A stretch of DNA of 64,000 nt from Chloroflexota bacterium. GTDB taxonomy: Bacteria > Chloroflexota > Anaerolineae > Anaerolineales > Villigracilaceae. Below the pieces are notes generated by a model. The model had not been told where the DNA came from, made no database searches, and saw only the letters and a program-made list of their open reading frames with translations. The stretch spans positions 1-64,000 of the forward strand of contig JACRBJ010000060.1 in assembly GCA_016234555.1 (NCBI GenBank), in the 5' to 3' direction. The position numbers and the translations under genes are program-made. This document shows, one piece after another, positions 39,854 to 49,288 of this stretch; the first letter of the stretch is position 1, and every line of letters starts with the position of its first letter.

Positions 39854-40810
39854 ATGAATGTAACAGACATCAAACAAATCTACGAAAACCTGCGTGCGGA
39901 AGCGGGAAAGGTTTTGGTCGGGCTGGACGACCCCTTCGAGCTGCTGATCGTCGCCCTGTTCAGCAATGGGCATGTTCTGCTGGAAGGCGTGCCCGGCACA
40001 GCCAAGACCCTGATGGCAAAGACCCTGTCCTACATGGTGCAGGCAAACTTCACCCGCGTGCAATTCACGCCTGACCTCATGCCGTCCGACATCCTTGGCA
40101 CGAGTGTCTTTGATATGAACACTGCCCGCTTCTACCTGAAGAAGGGACCTGTTTTTACGCAGTTCCTGCTTGCCGACGAAATCAACCGCGCCCCCGCGAA
40201 AACCCAGTCGGCTTTGCTCGAAGCAATGGAGGAACGGCAGGTTAACCTCGAGGGTGAACGGCATATCCTCGACGCGCCCTTCATGGTGATCGCCACGCAA
40301 AATCCCATCGAATACGAAGGCACGTATCCACTGCCCGAAGCGCAGCTCGACCGCTTCATGTTCAAGGTGCTGGTTCCGTATTCGCCCACGGAGGTGGAAG
40401 TGGAAATCCTGCGCCGCTATCATCAGGGATTCGACGCGCACGACCTCGAAGCGGCTGGACTCAAAAAAGTGATTGCCGCCGCGGACGTGGTCGCCATCCG
40501 CAAGCTGATGCAGCAGGTGACGGTGGAGGAAGGGATTTTGAACTACGTCGCAAATATCAACGCCGCCAGCCGCCGCTCCTCCGACCTCGTGCTGGGAGCA
40601 AGCGCCCGCGCCGCAACCCACGTTTTGCTCGCCTCGAAGACTTTTGCCGCCCTGCAGGGACGCGATTATGTCACGCCGGACGATGTCAAGTTCATCGTGC
40701 CAGCCGTCTTCCGTCACCGCATTTTGCTCAAGCCCGAAGCGGAGATCGAAGGCTTGAACGCGGACGCGGTCATCCAGAGAATTTTGGGCATGGTCGAGGT
40801 TCCGCGCTAG
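39854..40810 (+). CDS. MoxR-family AAA+ ATPase
   Basis: Chaperone-like ATPase of 318 residues. Walker A is GVPGTAKT (45-52) and Walker [11 protein letters not shown] (from about 105), followed by [12 protein letters not shown], sensor 1 ATQNP in the [20 protein letters not shown] segment, and a lid domain. MoxR proteins act with von Willebrand-type partners, here the DUF58 protein that starts 2 nt downstream. AGGAGC precedes the ATG. Confidence 0.94.
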   Translation: MNVTDIKQIYENLRAEAGKVLVGLDDPFELLIVALFSNGHVLLEGVPGTAKTLMAKTLSYMVQANFTRVQFTPDLMPSDILGTSVFDMNTARFYLKKGPVFTQFLLADEINRAPAKTQSALLEAMEERQVNLEGERHILDAPFMVIATQNPIEYEGTYPLPEAQLDRFMFKVLVPYSPTEVEVEILRRYHQGFDAHDLEAAGLKKVIAAADVVAIRKLMQQVTVEEGILNYVANINAASRRSSDLVLGASARAATHVLLASKTFAALQGRDYVTPDDVKFIVPAVFRHRILLKPEAEIEGLNADAVIQRILGMVEVPR

Positions 40811-40812
40811 CC

Positions 40813-42123
40813 ATGATCCCGACCAACTACGGCATCCTGATCCTTTTGTTCGCCGCACCCATGATTGCGCTTGGGGTGTGGCTGGATGCATTGGAATGGA
40901 TCGGCTGGGGCTACGCGGCGCTGGTTCTGCTCCTGTACTATCTGGACTGGCGACTGGCTGGAAGCGTGGAGCGCTTCGAGATGACGCGTACGCACGACAC
41001 AAAACTCTCGCTGGGCGTGGACAACCCGGTCACCGTCAGCGTGAGGAACCGCTCCCGACGCGGGACCAGCTTCACAGTCCGCGATGAGGCACCGGAGCAA
41101 TTCAAGATCGAGACTCGCACACTGGATGGCAAAGTCCTGCCGATGGAAACCTGGCAGGGGACTTATCATCTGCAACCGCTGCGACGCGGCGACTATCAAT
41201 TTGGCGACATCACCCTGCGCTGGTTGGGTCCGCTCAAATTGGTGATACGACAGGGGAAGGTGAAAGCCGCCGGTCCCGTGAAGGTTTACCCGAACCTGAT
41301 GGACGTCCGCAAATACGATTTGCTTTTGCGGCGCAACCGCCTGCAGGAGATCGGCTTGCGGAACACGCGCATGTTCGGCGACGGGACGGAGTTCGAGCGC
41401 CTGCGCGAATACCTGCCCGACGACGAATATCGTCGCATCAATTGGAAAGCCACCGCAAGACGACATCGCCCGGTGACGGCGCAATACCAGACGGAGCGCA
41501 GTCAAAGCGTGATGGCTGTGCTGGACACGGGACGCATGATGCAGTCTCCCGTCGCGGACATCGCCAAGCTGGATTACGCCGTAAACGCGGTTTTACTGCT
41601 TGGATATGTCGCCACCGGCAAAGGCGACCGCGTGGGCGTGATGAGCTTCGCGGACGACGTGCTCCACTACCTTGCCCCCCGGCAGGGACGTGGACAGTTC
41701 TATCGCATGTTGGAAGTTTTGTACGGCGTGGACGCGCAGCAGGTGGAACCAAACTACCGCAAGGCGTTGACCTACCTAGCGGTGAAGCAGCGCCGCCGCG
41801 CCCTGATCGTCATCTTCACCGACCTGAGCAGCGGCGCGAGTATGGACTCACTCGTGGCACAGGTCTCCCTGCTGGCGCGCACCAGCCTGCCGCTGGTGGT
41901 GACAATTAGCGACCCCGATGTCCACAAGGCTTCGGAGCAGAGACCGCACGATTCGCTCAGCATGTACCAGCGCGCCATCGCCGCCCAAATGCTCGACGAG
42001 CGCCGCATCGTTTTGGACACACTCCGCAAGCGCGGCATCCTCACACTGGACGTCCCCGCCAACCAGCTTTCCATCGCGGTCATCAACAGGTATTTGGAGT
42101 TAAAGGGAAGGACTCTGCTATAA
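40813..42123 (+). CDS. DUF58 protein, VWA-like MoxR partner
   Basis: The 436-residue product starts with two membrane helices (about 7-45), then a beta-rich extracytoplasmic or membrane-near domain, then the DUF58 signature FGDGTEFERLREYLPDDEYR with INWKATARR, and a VWA-like domain with VMAVLDTGRMM in place of the usual DxSxS metal site. It is the last gene of the cluster and is followed by a 17-bp terminator. Confidence 0.92.
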   Translation: MIPTNYGILILLFAAPMIALGVWLDALEWIGWGYAALVLLLYYLDWRLAGSVERFEMTRTHDTKLSLGVDNPVTVSVRNRSRRGTSFTVRDEAPEQFKIETRTLDGKVLPMETWQGTYHLQPLRRGDYQFGDITLRWLGPLKLVIRQGKVKAAGPVKVYPNLMDVRKYDLLLRRNRLQEIGLRNTRMFGDGTEFERLREYLPDDEYRRINWKATARRHRPVTAQYQTERSQSVMAVLDTGRMMQSPVADIAKLDYAVNAVLLLGYVATGKGDRVGVMSFADDVLHYLAPRQGRGQFYRMLEVLYGVDAQQVEPNYRKALTYLAVKQRRRALIVIFTDLSSGASMDSLVAQVSLLARTSLPLVVTISDPDVHKASEQRPHDSLSMYQRAIAAQMLDERRIVLDTLRKRGILTLDVPANQLSIAVINRYLELKGRTLL

Positions 42124-42203
42124 CTTGGTTTTCTCGACCAAACGTGTCATCCAACATCAGGTCGCAGGCGCGGAAAACATCCGCCATGCCGCAGACATTA
42201 TCC

Positions 42204-42245
42204 AACGCAAAAACATTCCTGGACAACTAGGAATGTTTTTGCGTT
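42204..42245. terminator. bidirectional terminator
   Basis: A 17-bp perfect inverted repeat, AACGCAAAAACATTCCT with AGGAATGTTTTTGCGTT, between the convergent DUF58 and LRR genes; the stem itself carries the A and T runs. Confidence 0.88.
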
Positions 42246-42249
42246 GCGA

Positions 42250-45243
42250 CTACGGCGTCGTGTACTCGATAATTAACTGCGGTGGATTTGTCGCGTCGTC
42301 CCCGCTGTAGAATGAGATGAAGTCCGCAACCTTGTCGTTATCATCATCCTTCGTAAAGCGGATGCGGAATTGGGTCACACCATTCACGTTGACATACTTG
42401 AAGTTGGCTGGATTCAAAACCAGTTGATACCAACCCGCTTCCCCGTCAACAGGGATAAAGTTACCCAGGCTGCGCTTTGGATATGCCACTGCTTGAAAAT
42501 CCGTATTCTCCAGCGGACTCTTGCCGAAAATGCCGTTCTTCATCTCTGCGAACAGGGAACCGTGGGTTGAAAATGGATCAGTGCCTGCGGTAACATCCGC
42601 CAGCTTGATCTTCAAGGTTGCTTCGATAACAGTCGCATCGTTTGGCAGGCTGGACGTATCGAAATACAGGAGCGAGCGATATTGCCTGTTCTTGGCATTA
42701 TCGCCGACAAGCAGGTGTCCGCTGTTGTCCTTTGCATTGGCGCGGCTGCTGTACTCGGAGGACTCCAATGTCCAGCCGTCGTTGGTAGCGGAAGAGAAGA
42801 AGGAGGTTGTACTTAGAGTATAGGTCTCGCCGCTTGTAAAAGGCAGGTTCGCAAGCGGATTTCCATCCAAATCGGTGATTGTCGCTGTGACGGGGACATC
42901 CAAACGAATCATACCCGCCCCGCTGCCCGCGTTAACTTTGACAACATAGGTCGCGCCTGAGCCATTCACATCCGTGATGGATGCGCCGCTGATACCGGGG
43001 CTGGTTACGAGAGTGAAGTCGTCAAACTGGGGACTAACCATATCCACACCAATCACAGGCTCCGAGAAAGTCACCGTGAAACTTGTACTTTTGTGGCTGG
43101 CGCGTACGGCGGTTACGCATGGCACTATTTTAAGATCCAACTGATATTCCGGTATGACACCTTCGTAAACATAGGTCTTCAGATAATATTCCCCGGCAGG
43201 CAGTGCATTGAGACAGGTTCGTGCAAGGCGCGAGTAAAGGAAATCTCCGCCGTCGTTATCGTATCCAACGAGATTGTGATTGGCATCATACAAGGCGATT
43301 TCCGTATCATATCCATCCACGCCCGAGGTTTCCAGGACGACATTGGAGGGGGCTGTGAGGGTGAATTTAACATGGTCTCGGTCACCCATGGGGAAAATGG
43401 AATGGGTCTGGGAAACGCCGGGGATAATTGTTCGGGCAGATGCAAAGTCATTATCGGACTCATACGCGTCATAACGCGCTCCAACACCCTGAACAGTAAA
43501 GATATAGGGATTCTTGTCTGCGTCATCGTTGGCGATACTGATGATGGCGGTGTGCAAACCGAGGGATTTGGGCGAAAAGCGAATCCTAAACCTGGTCGCA
43601 GCGCCAGGTTGTACTTCGGAAGCGGGCTGGGGCTGGGTCCTGACTGAAAAGGAGGGATCGCCACTGATGGTTACAATTGGACCGCCTGTCAGGCGCAAGG
43701 GCTTTATGCTGCCATTATTGAAAATATCGAAGTCGAATCCACGTGCCTTATCGATGCCAACGCCGCCAAAGTTGGTCCCTTCGGCAAAGGAGGGTGTTGC
43801 GTCACCAACTGGCACAACAATGGCGCTACCTATCCGCTTGACGCTCATATCCTGATCGCAGATATTCCAGTTGGGCGCGAATTGGCTCAAGAACGTAATG
43901 ACATCTGCATCGTTGGAAGTCAAGCCGGCACATTGGTCAAACTTAAAATAATATAAACCGGTTAGGTTGGTAATCGAGGTGGGAAATTCTCCGCTTAATT
44001 GGTTTTTATCCAACTCCAGATGCTGAAGATGTGTAAGATTGCCGATTTGAGATGGAATAGAGCCACTCAATTGATTGTAAGTCAAGTTCGCCCATTGCAG
44101 ATTTGCGAGGTTGCCAATTTGAGGTGGAAGGGAACCGGTCAATTGGTTGTTGTGCAAGCTCAACATTGTAAGATTTGTCAGATTCCCGATTTCAGTTGGA
44201 ATGGAACCGCTCAGTTGGTTGTCACTCAATCCCAGAATACCAAGATATGTCAAATTACCCAATTGCGGCGGAATGGAACCGCTCAAGTGATTGTTATACA
44301 ATCCCAGCCAAGAAAGATTTGACAGGTTACCTAGCGATACCGGAATTGAACCATTCAACTGATTCGAACCCAATTGCAGGCTACTAAGATTCGTCAGATT
44401 GCCCAGTTGTAATGGGATGGGACCGCTTAGTTGGTTTGCCTCCAAATCCAAACCAAGAAGATATGTCAGATCACCCAATTGCAGCGGGATGGGACCGCTC
44501 AATTGATTGATGCTCAAGTCGAGGTATTCAAGGTTTGTCAGGTCACCCAACTGCGACGGAATCGAGCCGCTTATTTGATTATTCGTCAATGACAAGTCAG
44601 TAAGATTTGTCAGATCACCTAACTGTATTGGGACAATGCCACTCAACTGATTGCTGCCCAAATCCAGCCATTCAAGGCTTGTCAAGTTGCCCAATTCTGG
44701 CGGGATAGAGCCACTCAATCGATTACCGCTCAAATCCAGCTTTATGAGACTTGCTAGATTACCTAACTCTTGCGGAATGAAACCGTTTACATCGTTGTCC
44801 CCAAGATGCAGCAATGTAAGATTTTCCAGATTGCTCAATTGTATTGGGATGGCACCGCTGATCTGGTTGTTCCACAGATTCAATGATGCAAGACTCCCCA
44901 AATTACCCAACTCCGGCGGGATGGGTCCGTTCAGCCCGTTTTCTTCGAGCACAATGGAGGTTACGTATCCACCATCGCAAGTCACTCCATGCCAATCGCA
45001 GGGCGTATTTGTTTGCAGCCAGTTTGTTTTATTCCACCAAGTTACACCATTTGTACTATCGTACAGCGCAGTCAACGCCTCACATTCCATCTGCGGAATT
45101 TCAGTTTGAGCCGCGCAATTTGTGAACGGCGCCGTCAATGGTTTTGCTGAAGCTAACTGAGCGGGGATTGAAAGTATGTCTCCCGTGACCACCAGAATTA
45201 ACAACATACGAACGATCCACTGCAGCGAGAGTTTTGTTTTCAT
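42250..45243 (-). CDS. secreted plant-type LRR protein with PPC and DNRLRE domains
   Basis: Surface or secreted protein of 997 residues. A signal peptide (about 1-30) is followed by an LRR cap with PCDWHGVTCDGGYVTS, and then about 14 leucine-rich repeats of 24 residues with the pattern GSIPPQLGNLTNL, the layout of plant receptor ectodomains. Next come a choice-of-anchor/ASH-like beta domain (about 470-600), a PPC domain with SDNDFASARTI and DRDHVKFTL, an Ig-like domain and a C-terminal DNRLRE-type domain ending FISFYSGDDATNPPQLIIEY. GGAGGAAC precedes the ATG at 45243. A binding or adhesion role is likely. Confidence 0.87.
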   Translation of the reverse strand: MKTKLSLQWIVRMLLILVVTGDILSIPAQLASAKPLTAPFTNCAAQTEIPQMECEALTALYDSTNGVTWWNKTNWLQTNTPCDWHGVTCDGGYVTSIVLEENGLNGPIPPELGNLGSLASLNLWNNQISGAIPIQLSNLENLTLLHLGDNDVNGFIPQELGNLASLIKLDLSGNRLSGSIPPELGNLTSLEWLDLGSNQLSGIVPIQLGDLTNLTDLSLTNNQISGSIPSQLGDLTNLEYLDLSINQLSGPIPLQLGDLTYLLGLDLEANQLSGPIPLQLGNLTNLSSLQLGSNQLNGSIPVSLGNLSNLSWLGLYNNHLSGSIPPQLGNLTYLGILGLSDNQLSGSIPTEIGNLTNLTMLSLHNNQLTGSLPPQIGNLANLQWANLTYNQLSGSIPSQIGNLTHLQHLELDKNQLSGEFPTSITNLTGLYYFKFDQCAGLTSNDADVITFLSQFAPNWNICDQDMSVKRIGSAIVVPVGDATPSFAEGTNFGGVGIDKARGFDFDIFNNGSIKPLRLTGGPIVTISGDPSFSVRTQPQPASEVQPGAATRFRIRFSPKSLGLHTAIISIANDDADKNPYIFTVQGVGARYDAYESDNDFASARTIIPGVSQTHSIFPMGDRDHVKFTLTAPSNVVLETSGVDGYDTEIALYDANHNLVGYDNDGGDFLYSRLARTCLNALPAGEYYLKTYVYEGVIPEYQLDLKIVPCVTAVRASHKSTSFTVTFSEPVIGVDMVSPQFDDFTLVTSPGISGASITDVNGSGATYVVKVNAGSGAGMIRLDVPVTATITDLDGNPLANLPFTSGETYTLSTTSFFSSATNDGWTLESSEYSSRANAKDNSGHLLVGDNAKNRQYRSLLYFDTSSLPNDATVIEATLKIKLADVTAGTDPFSTHGSLFAEMKNGIFGKSPLENTDFQAVAYPKRSLGNFIPVDGEAGWYQLVLNPANFKYVNVNGVTQFRIRFTKDDDNDKVADFISFYSGDDATNPPQLIIEYTTP

Positions 45244-45583
45244 ATGTTCCTCCATTGGCTCGGTCAAGCAGACTTCAAAGATAGGCTATTGTATCCCCGC
45301 AAAGGGATATCACCCTGATAATGTGAAAGTTTACTGCTTTCTTCAACAGGTACAAGTGATAAAAGTCATTTTTCCCCCCAAGCGATTCATCCGCATCCCC
45401 CATCCCCTGCCTCCCACCTGTTGCCGCTATAGGCTGCCTCACCCACCAGGAGCCTAAAGATGGCTTTTGCAAAGTCCAATTTGTATCGCTCTAAGGGAGG
45501 CTTTTTGCAATCAAAGGGTCTCGTATTTTTTGTGCAGCATGACATTTTGTCAATCACGCCCCTCGAAATGGTATGATTGCCGC
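45244..45583. other. intergenic gap between divergent genes
   Basis: 340 bp between the LRR gene and the GT39-like gene. I see one short hairpin, TATCCCC/AGGGATA-like at 45292-45309, and a TATGAT box (45572-45577) that ends 6 nt before the downstream ATG. A short open frame on the minus strand (45387-45596) resembles no known protein. Confidence 0.5.
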
Positions 45584-47194
45584 ATGACCTCGACACAAAA
45601 GCGCGTCTTCGTTTCCCTGCTCCTCATCAGCCTCGTTTATTTCGTCGTTTTCATCTTCCCCAACAACACCGGCGCAAAAGACGAGATGATGATCTCGCTC
45701 TTCGAGCCGGATGAGTTCGCACAGTATCCCGTCGTGACCCAGATGCTGGAACCCGACGGTTCGCGCAACCAGACCATCTACAACTTCATCGCCTACGGAC
45801 ACTATTATTACGGCTCGCCGTTTTATGTCTCCAGCGCCCTGCTCCTCCTGCCGCTCAAACTCACGCAAAACCCCGCCGACACGCAACTGAACATGCTGCT
45901 CCTGCGACAGTTCATCAGCATCCTGCCGATGCTCGGCGCGCTGCTGCTCCTCACCCACCTCCAGACCAAATTCAAATCCCCGCTCAAATCCATCGGCTTG
46001 TTCGTCTTCCTGCTCTCGGTCTCCGCCGTGGTGGAAAACAATCTCTGGTGGCATGTGGACAGTCTGGCGGTCCTCTTCGTCGTCCTGACCTTGTTCCTGC
46101 TCGACAGGGATGACGGACGCTTCGGGCTGGACTTTGCCCTCGCCGCCATCTCGACCGGACTGGCGACTGGGACGAAAGTCATCGGGCTTTTCTTCGTGCT
46201 GACGATTCCCACCTACCTGCTGGTTGGGATCATCTCGAAGAAGCTCACCTTGCGGACGGCGATTCTGAAAGGCATCCTGTTCGTCAGTATCATGGCGGCG
46301 GCGATCGTGATTTCGAATCCATTCCTGCTGCTGGAAAATCAGCGCGTGGAAATGATCAAGACCCTCACGCGGCAGTCCCGCTCCATGTCCGAAGGCTGGA
46401 CACTAACCTACGCCAAAGGTCCCGCTTCGTGGCTGCACATCATCGAGGAACTCTATGGGCAGCTAGTCTTCCTTGCGCTGGCTTTTGCCGCCCTGCTTCT
46501 TGGCATCTGGCGCGGAGAGAATCGTACCCGTCATCTGCTGATCTTAACCTGGGCGCTGCCGCTGGGATTGTACGTGCTGTTCACCATTGCCATCAAACCG
46601 ACGCATTTCTTCCTGCCCATCCTGCTTCCCGTTTACAGCAGTCTGGTCGTGTTCTTCGAGTTCCCACCGTTCAACGCGGACAAACCGCGCAAACCCGTCT
46701 CCTGGCTTTGGGGCGGACTCATTTTCGCAGTCATCCTCTATCAGTTCGTTGCCTACGTCAACAAGGATGTAACACTTTACCGCGAAGTGCTCACACGCGA
46801 AGAAAATGAAAAATCCCTCGTCTTCTACGAAGTGCTGGAACAGGATTATCTCCCGCGCATCCAGACCGATGAACAACTAAAAGTCTTCCGCGACGTGCGC
46901 ATGTACTTCCCCGAAAGTCCGCGCTGGATCGTTCGCACCTACTGGAACAGCAAATACAGCACCATCGAAAAGATCAAACCCGACATCATCATCCTCTGGT
47001 CACAGCGCATTCTCGATTACACCAGCGAAAGCGCCCAGCAAAACGCCGTGGACCCCGAATCCTTCCAGGACACCTTCACCTTCTTCGTGGACGCAGACAG
47101 GGACCAACTCCGCGGCTATCGGCTGGTCTACCGCGACGGCGAGGGATTGATGTTTGTCACAGAGTCACTCTACGAACAGTTCTTCAGGGAATAG
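45584..47194 (+). CDS. GT39-like membrane glycosyltransferase
   Basis: The 536-residue protein has about ten to twelve membrane helices in the first 400 residues and a soluble tail. The acidic loop after helix 1 (LFEPDEFAQYPV) and the WHVDSLAVLF segment near residue 155 fit the protein-mannosyltransferase/ArnT-like GT-C class, which uses lipid-linked sugars outside the membrane. I placed the start at 45584 because hydrophobic sequence begins there and a TATGAT box lies 6 nt upstream. Substrate unknown. Confidence 0.82.
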   Translation: MTSTQKRVFVSLLLISLVYFVVFIFPNNTGAKDEMMISLFEPDEFAQYPVVTQMLEPDGSRNQTIYNFIAYGHYYYGSPFYVSSALLLLPLKLTQNPADTQLNMLLLRQFISILPMLGALLLLTHLQTKFKSPLKSIGLFVFLLSVSAVVENNLWWHVDSLAVLFVVLTLFLLDRDDGRFGLDFALAAISTGLATGTKVIGLFFVLTIPTYLLVGIISKKLTLRTAILKGILFVSIMAAAIVISNPFLLLENQRVEMIKTLTRQSRSMSEGWTLTYAKGPASWLHIIEELYGQLVFLALAFAALLLGIWRGENRTRHLLILTWALPLGLYVLFTIAIKPTHFFLPILLPVYSSLVVFFEFPPFNADKPRKPVSWLWGGLIFAVILYQFVAYVNKDVTLYREVLTREENEKSLVFYEVLEQDYLPRIQTDEQLKVFRDVRMYFPESPRWIVRTYWNSKYSTIEKIKPDIIILWSQRILDYTSESAQQNAVDPESFQDTFTFFVDADRDQLRGYRLVYRDGEGLMFVTESLYEQFFRE

Positions 47195-47288
47195 GTTCAC
47201 GCCAATATTTTTCTAACAAAACTCTTACCGCCACATCGATGCGAGCGATATAAAATTTCCTCAAAACTTTACATCTTAGGAGGCAACC

Positions 47289-49157
47289 ATGACTGGCACA
47301 AGTGATTCATCCCAGCAATTTTCGTTCAAAGCGGAGACAAAGCAGCTACTTAATATTCTGGCGCATTCCCTCTACAAGGATCGGGAAGTGTTCCTGCGGG
47401 AGTTGCTCTCGAACGCATCCGACGCGCTCAACCGCCTGCGCTTCGAGATGGTGACCAACCACAACGTCCTCGACCCCGGTGCGGATTTGAAGATTCACAT
47501 CACCGCCGACAAGGACTCGCGCATGCTCACCATTCAGGACACGGGCATCGGCATGACGCGCGACGAAGTCATCGAGAACCTCGGAACCATCGCCCAATCT
47601 GGCGCACGGAAATTCCTGGATGCCACCAAAGACCAAAAGGTGGATTTCTCCCAGGTCATCGGTCAGTTTGGGGTGGGATTCTATTCCGTGTTTATGGTCG
47701 CGGAATGGGTGCGGGTGACATCCCATTCATTTGATCCGCAAGCCGAAGCGGTGAGTTGGTACGCCACGGGTGATGACAACTATCAGATCAGCAAATCAGA
47801 TATGAGCCAGCGCGGGACAAAGGTCGAGATCAAACTCAAGGAGGATGCCGCCGAGTTTGCCGAGGAATATCGCATCAAGAACGTCATCCACAAACATTCG
47901 GATTACATCGGCTTCCCCATTTACGTCGGCGAGAGCAAGGACGCGGTCAACAAGCAGACCTCGCTCTGGCGCACCTCGAAGCAGGAAGTGACCGAGGAAC
48001 AGTACAAGGAGTTTTACCGCCAAACCACTTTGGATTTCGAGGAGCCGCTCACCCACATCCACATGTCCACCGATGCGCCCGTGCAGTTGTATGCGCTGCT
48101 CTTCATCCCCAGCAAAGTGGAACGCGGAGTCTTTTCCCTGCGAAAAGATGATGGCCTGAAACTGTATTCGCGCAACATCCTGATTGACGAATACAACAAG
48201 GACTTGCTGCCCGAATATTTGCGCTTCGTACAGGGCGTGGTGGACTCCGAAGACCTGCCGCTCAACGTCTCGCGTGAAACGGTCCAGTCCAGCGGGCTGA
48301 TGCCGAAGTTGAAGAAGGTGCTGACCAATCAGGTCATCAAGGAGTTGGAAAATCTCGCCAAAAACAACGTCGACAAATATCACACTTTCTGGCAGGAGTT
48401 CGGCGTTTATTTGAAGCAAGGGGTCGCCGCCACACCCGCCGACTCAGACAGCATCAACCCGCTGCTGAGATTCAAGACCAATCTCAATCCCGAAGCTTGG
48501 TCGTCTCTCGAGGAATACATCTCGCGCATGAAAGAGGAACAGAAGGAGATTTACTACATCGTCGGCGAGGACCCAAAGTCCGTGTTGCGCAGTCCGCATC
48601 TGGATTACTTCCACTCGCAAGGCACGGAAGTGCTGTTGTTGACCGACCCGATGGACTCATTCATGCTGATGGGCTTGCACAAGTACAAGGACTTCGAGTT
48701 GAAGAACGTTGCCCAGGCAGATGTGGACACCGGCAAAAAGCCCAAAGAGGAGACCGAAGCCGAAAGAATACCGGAATCAGATTTCGGCGGGCTGGTGGAG
48801 CAGTTCAAGAAGGTGCTGGGTGAGCGCGTGACGGACGTCCGCGCCAGCAACAGGTTGGTTCAATCGGTGGCGCGCCTGGCAGATGCCGACGCCAACGTCA
48901 ACCCCGAACTCCAGCGGGTTTACAAATATCTCGGACGTGATTACGAAATCCCAAAGAAGGTGCTGGAACTCAACCCCACGCACAACATCCTGAAAAACCT
49001 GCTCAAACTGGACTCGGGTTCGGAGTTGCAAAACATCATCATCGAGCAAATCTACGACAGCGCCCTGCTGGTGGAGGGACTGCATCCCGACCCGTCGAGC
49101 ATCGCGCCGCGCGTGCAGCAGATCATCGAAGCGGCGCTGACGCAAAAGGCTGGTTAG
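47289..49157 (+). CDS. htpG: HtpG, Hsp90-type chaperone
   Basis: ATP-dependent cytoplasmic chaperone of 622 residues. The N-terminal GHKL ATPase domain has FLRELLSNASDALNRLR, DTGIGMT and GQFGVGFYSVFMVA. The middle domain has DSEDLPLNVSRE and the C-terminal dimerisation domain lies from about 500. AGGAGGCAACC precedes the ATG. Length and motifs are normal, and a terminator follows. Confidence 0.97.
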   Translation: MTGTSDSSQQFSFKAETKQLLNILAHSLYKDREVFLRELLSNASDALNRLRFEMVTNHNVLDPGADLKIHITADKDSRMLTIQDTGIGMTRDEVIENLGTIAQSGARKFLDATKDQKVDFSQVIGQFGVGFYSVFMVAEWVRVTSHSFDPQAEAVSWYATGDDNYQISKSDMSQRGTKVEIKLKEDAAEFAEEYRIKNVIHKHSDYIGFPIYVGESKDAVNKQTSLWRTSKQEVTEEQYKEFYRQTTLDFEEPLTHIHMSTDAPVQLYALLFIPSKVERGVFSLRKDDGLKLYSRNILIDEYNKDLLPEYLRFVQGVVDSEDLPLNVSRETVQSSGLMPKLKKVLTNQVIKELENLAKNNVDKYHTFWQEFGVYLKQGVAATPADSDSINPLLRFKTNLNPEAWSSLEEYISRMKEEQKEIYYIVGEDPKSVLRSPHLDYFHSQGTEVLLLTDPMDSFMLMGLHKYKDFELKNVAQADVDTGKKPKEETEAERIPESDFGGLVEQFKKVLGERVTDVRASNRLVQSVARLADADANVNPELQRVYKYLGRDYEIPKKVLELNPTHNILKNLLKLDSGSELQNIIIEQIYDSALLVEGLHPDPSSIAPRVQQIIEAALTQKAG

Positions 49158-49165
49158 AAAATTTC

Positions 49166-49197
49166 AAAGCGGCTGTACTGAACAGCCGCTTTACTTT
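49166..49197 (+). terminator. rho-independent terminator
   Basis: AAAGCGGCTGT pairs with ACAGCCGCTTT (11 bp, 5-nt loop), then ACTTTT. It follows the htpG stop by 9 nt. Confidence 0.85.
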
Positions 49198-49288
49198 TAA
49201 GGCAATTACAGAATTGTATGCCGCTGGGGCGGCTTTTTCCGTATAATGTAAAAATGTTTCACCATCTGATTTTATGCAAGGATAAGAA

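Noticed and set aside
45387-45596. Short minus-strand open frame upstream of the LRR gene
   Set aside because: No ribosome site, no recognisable domain, and it overlaps the start of the divergent gene.
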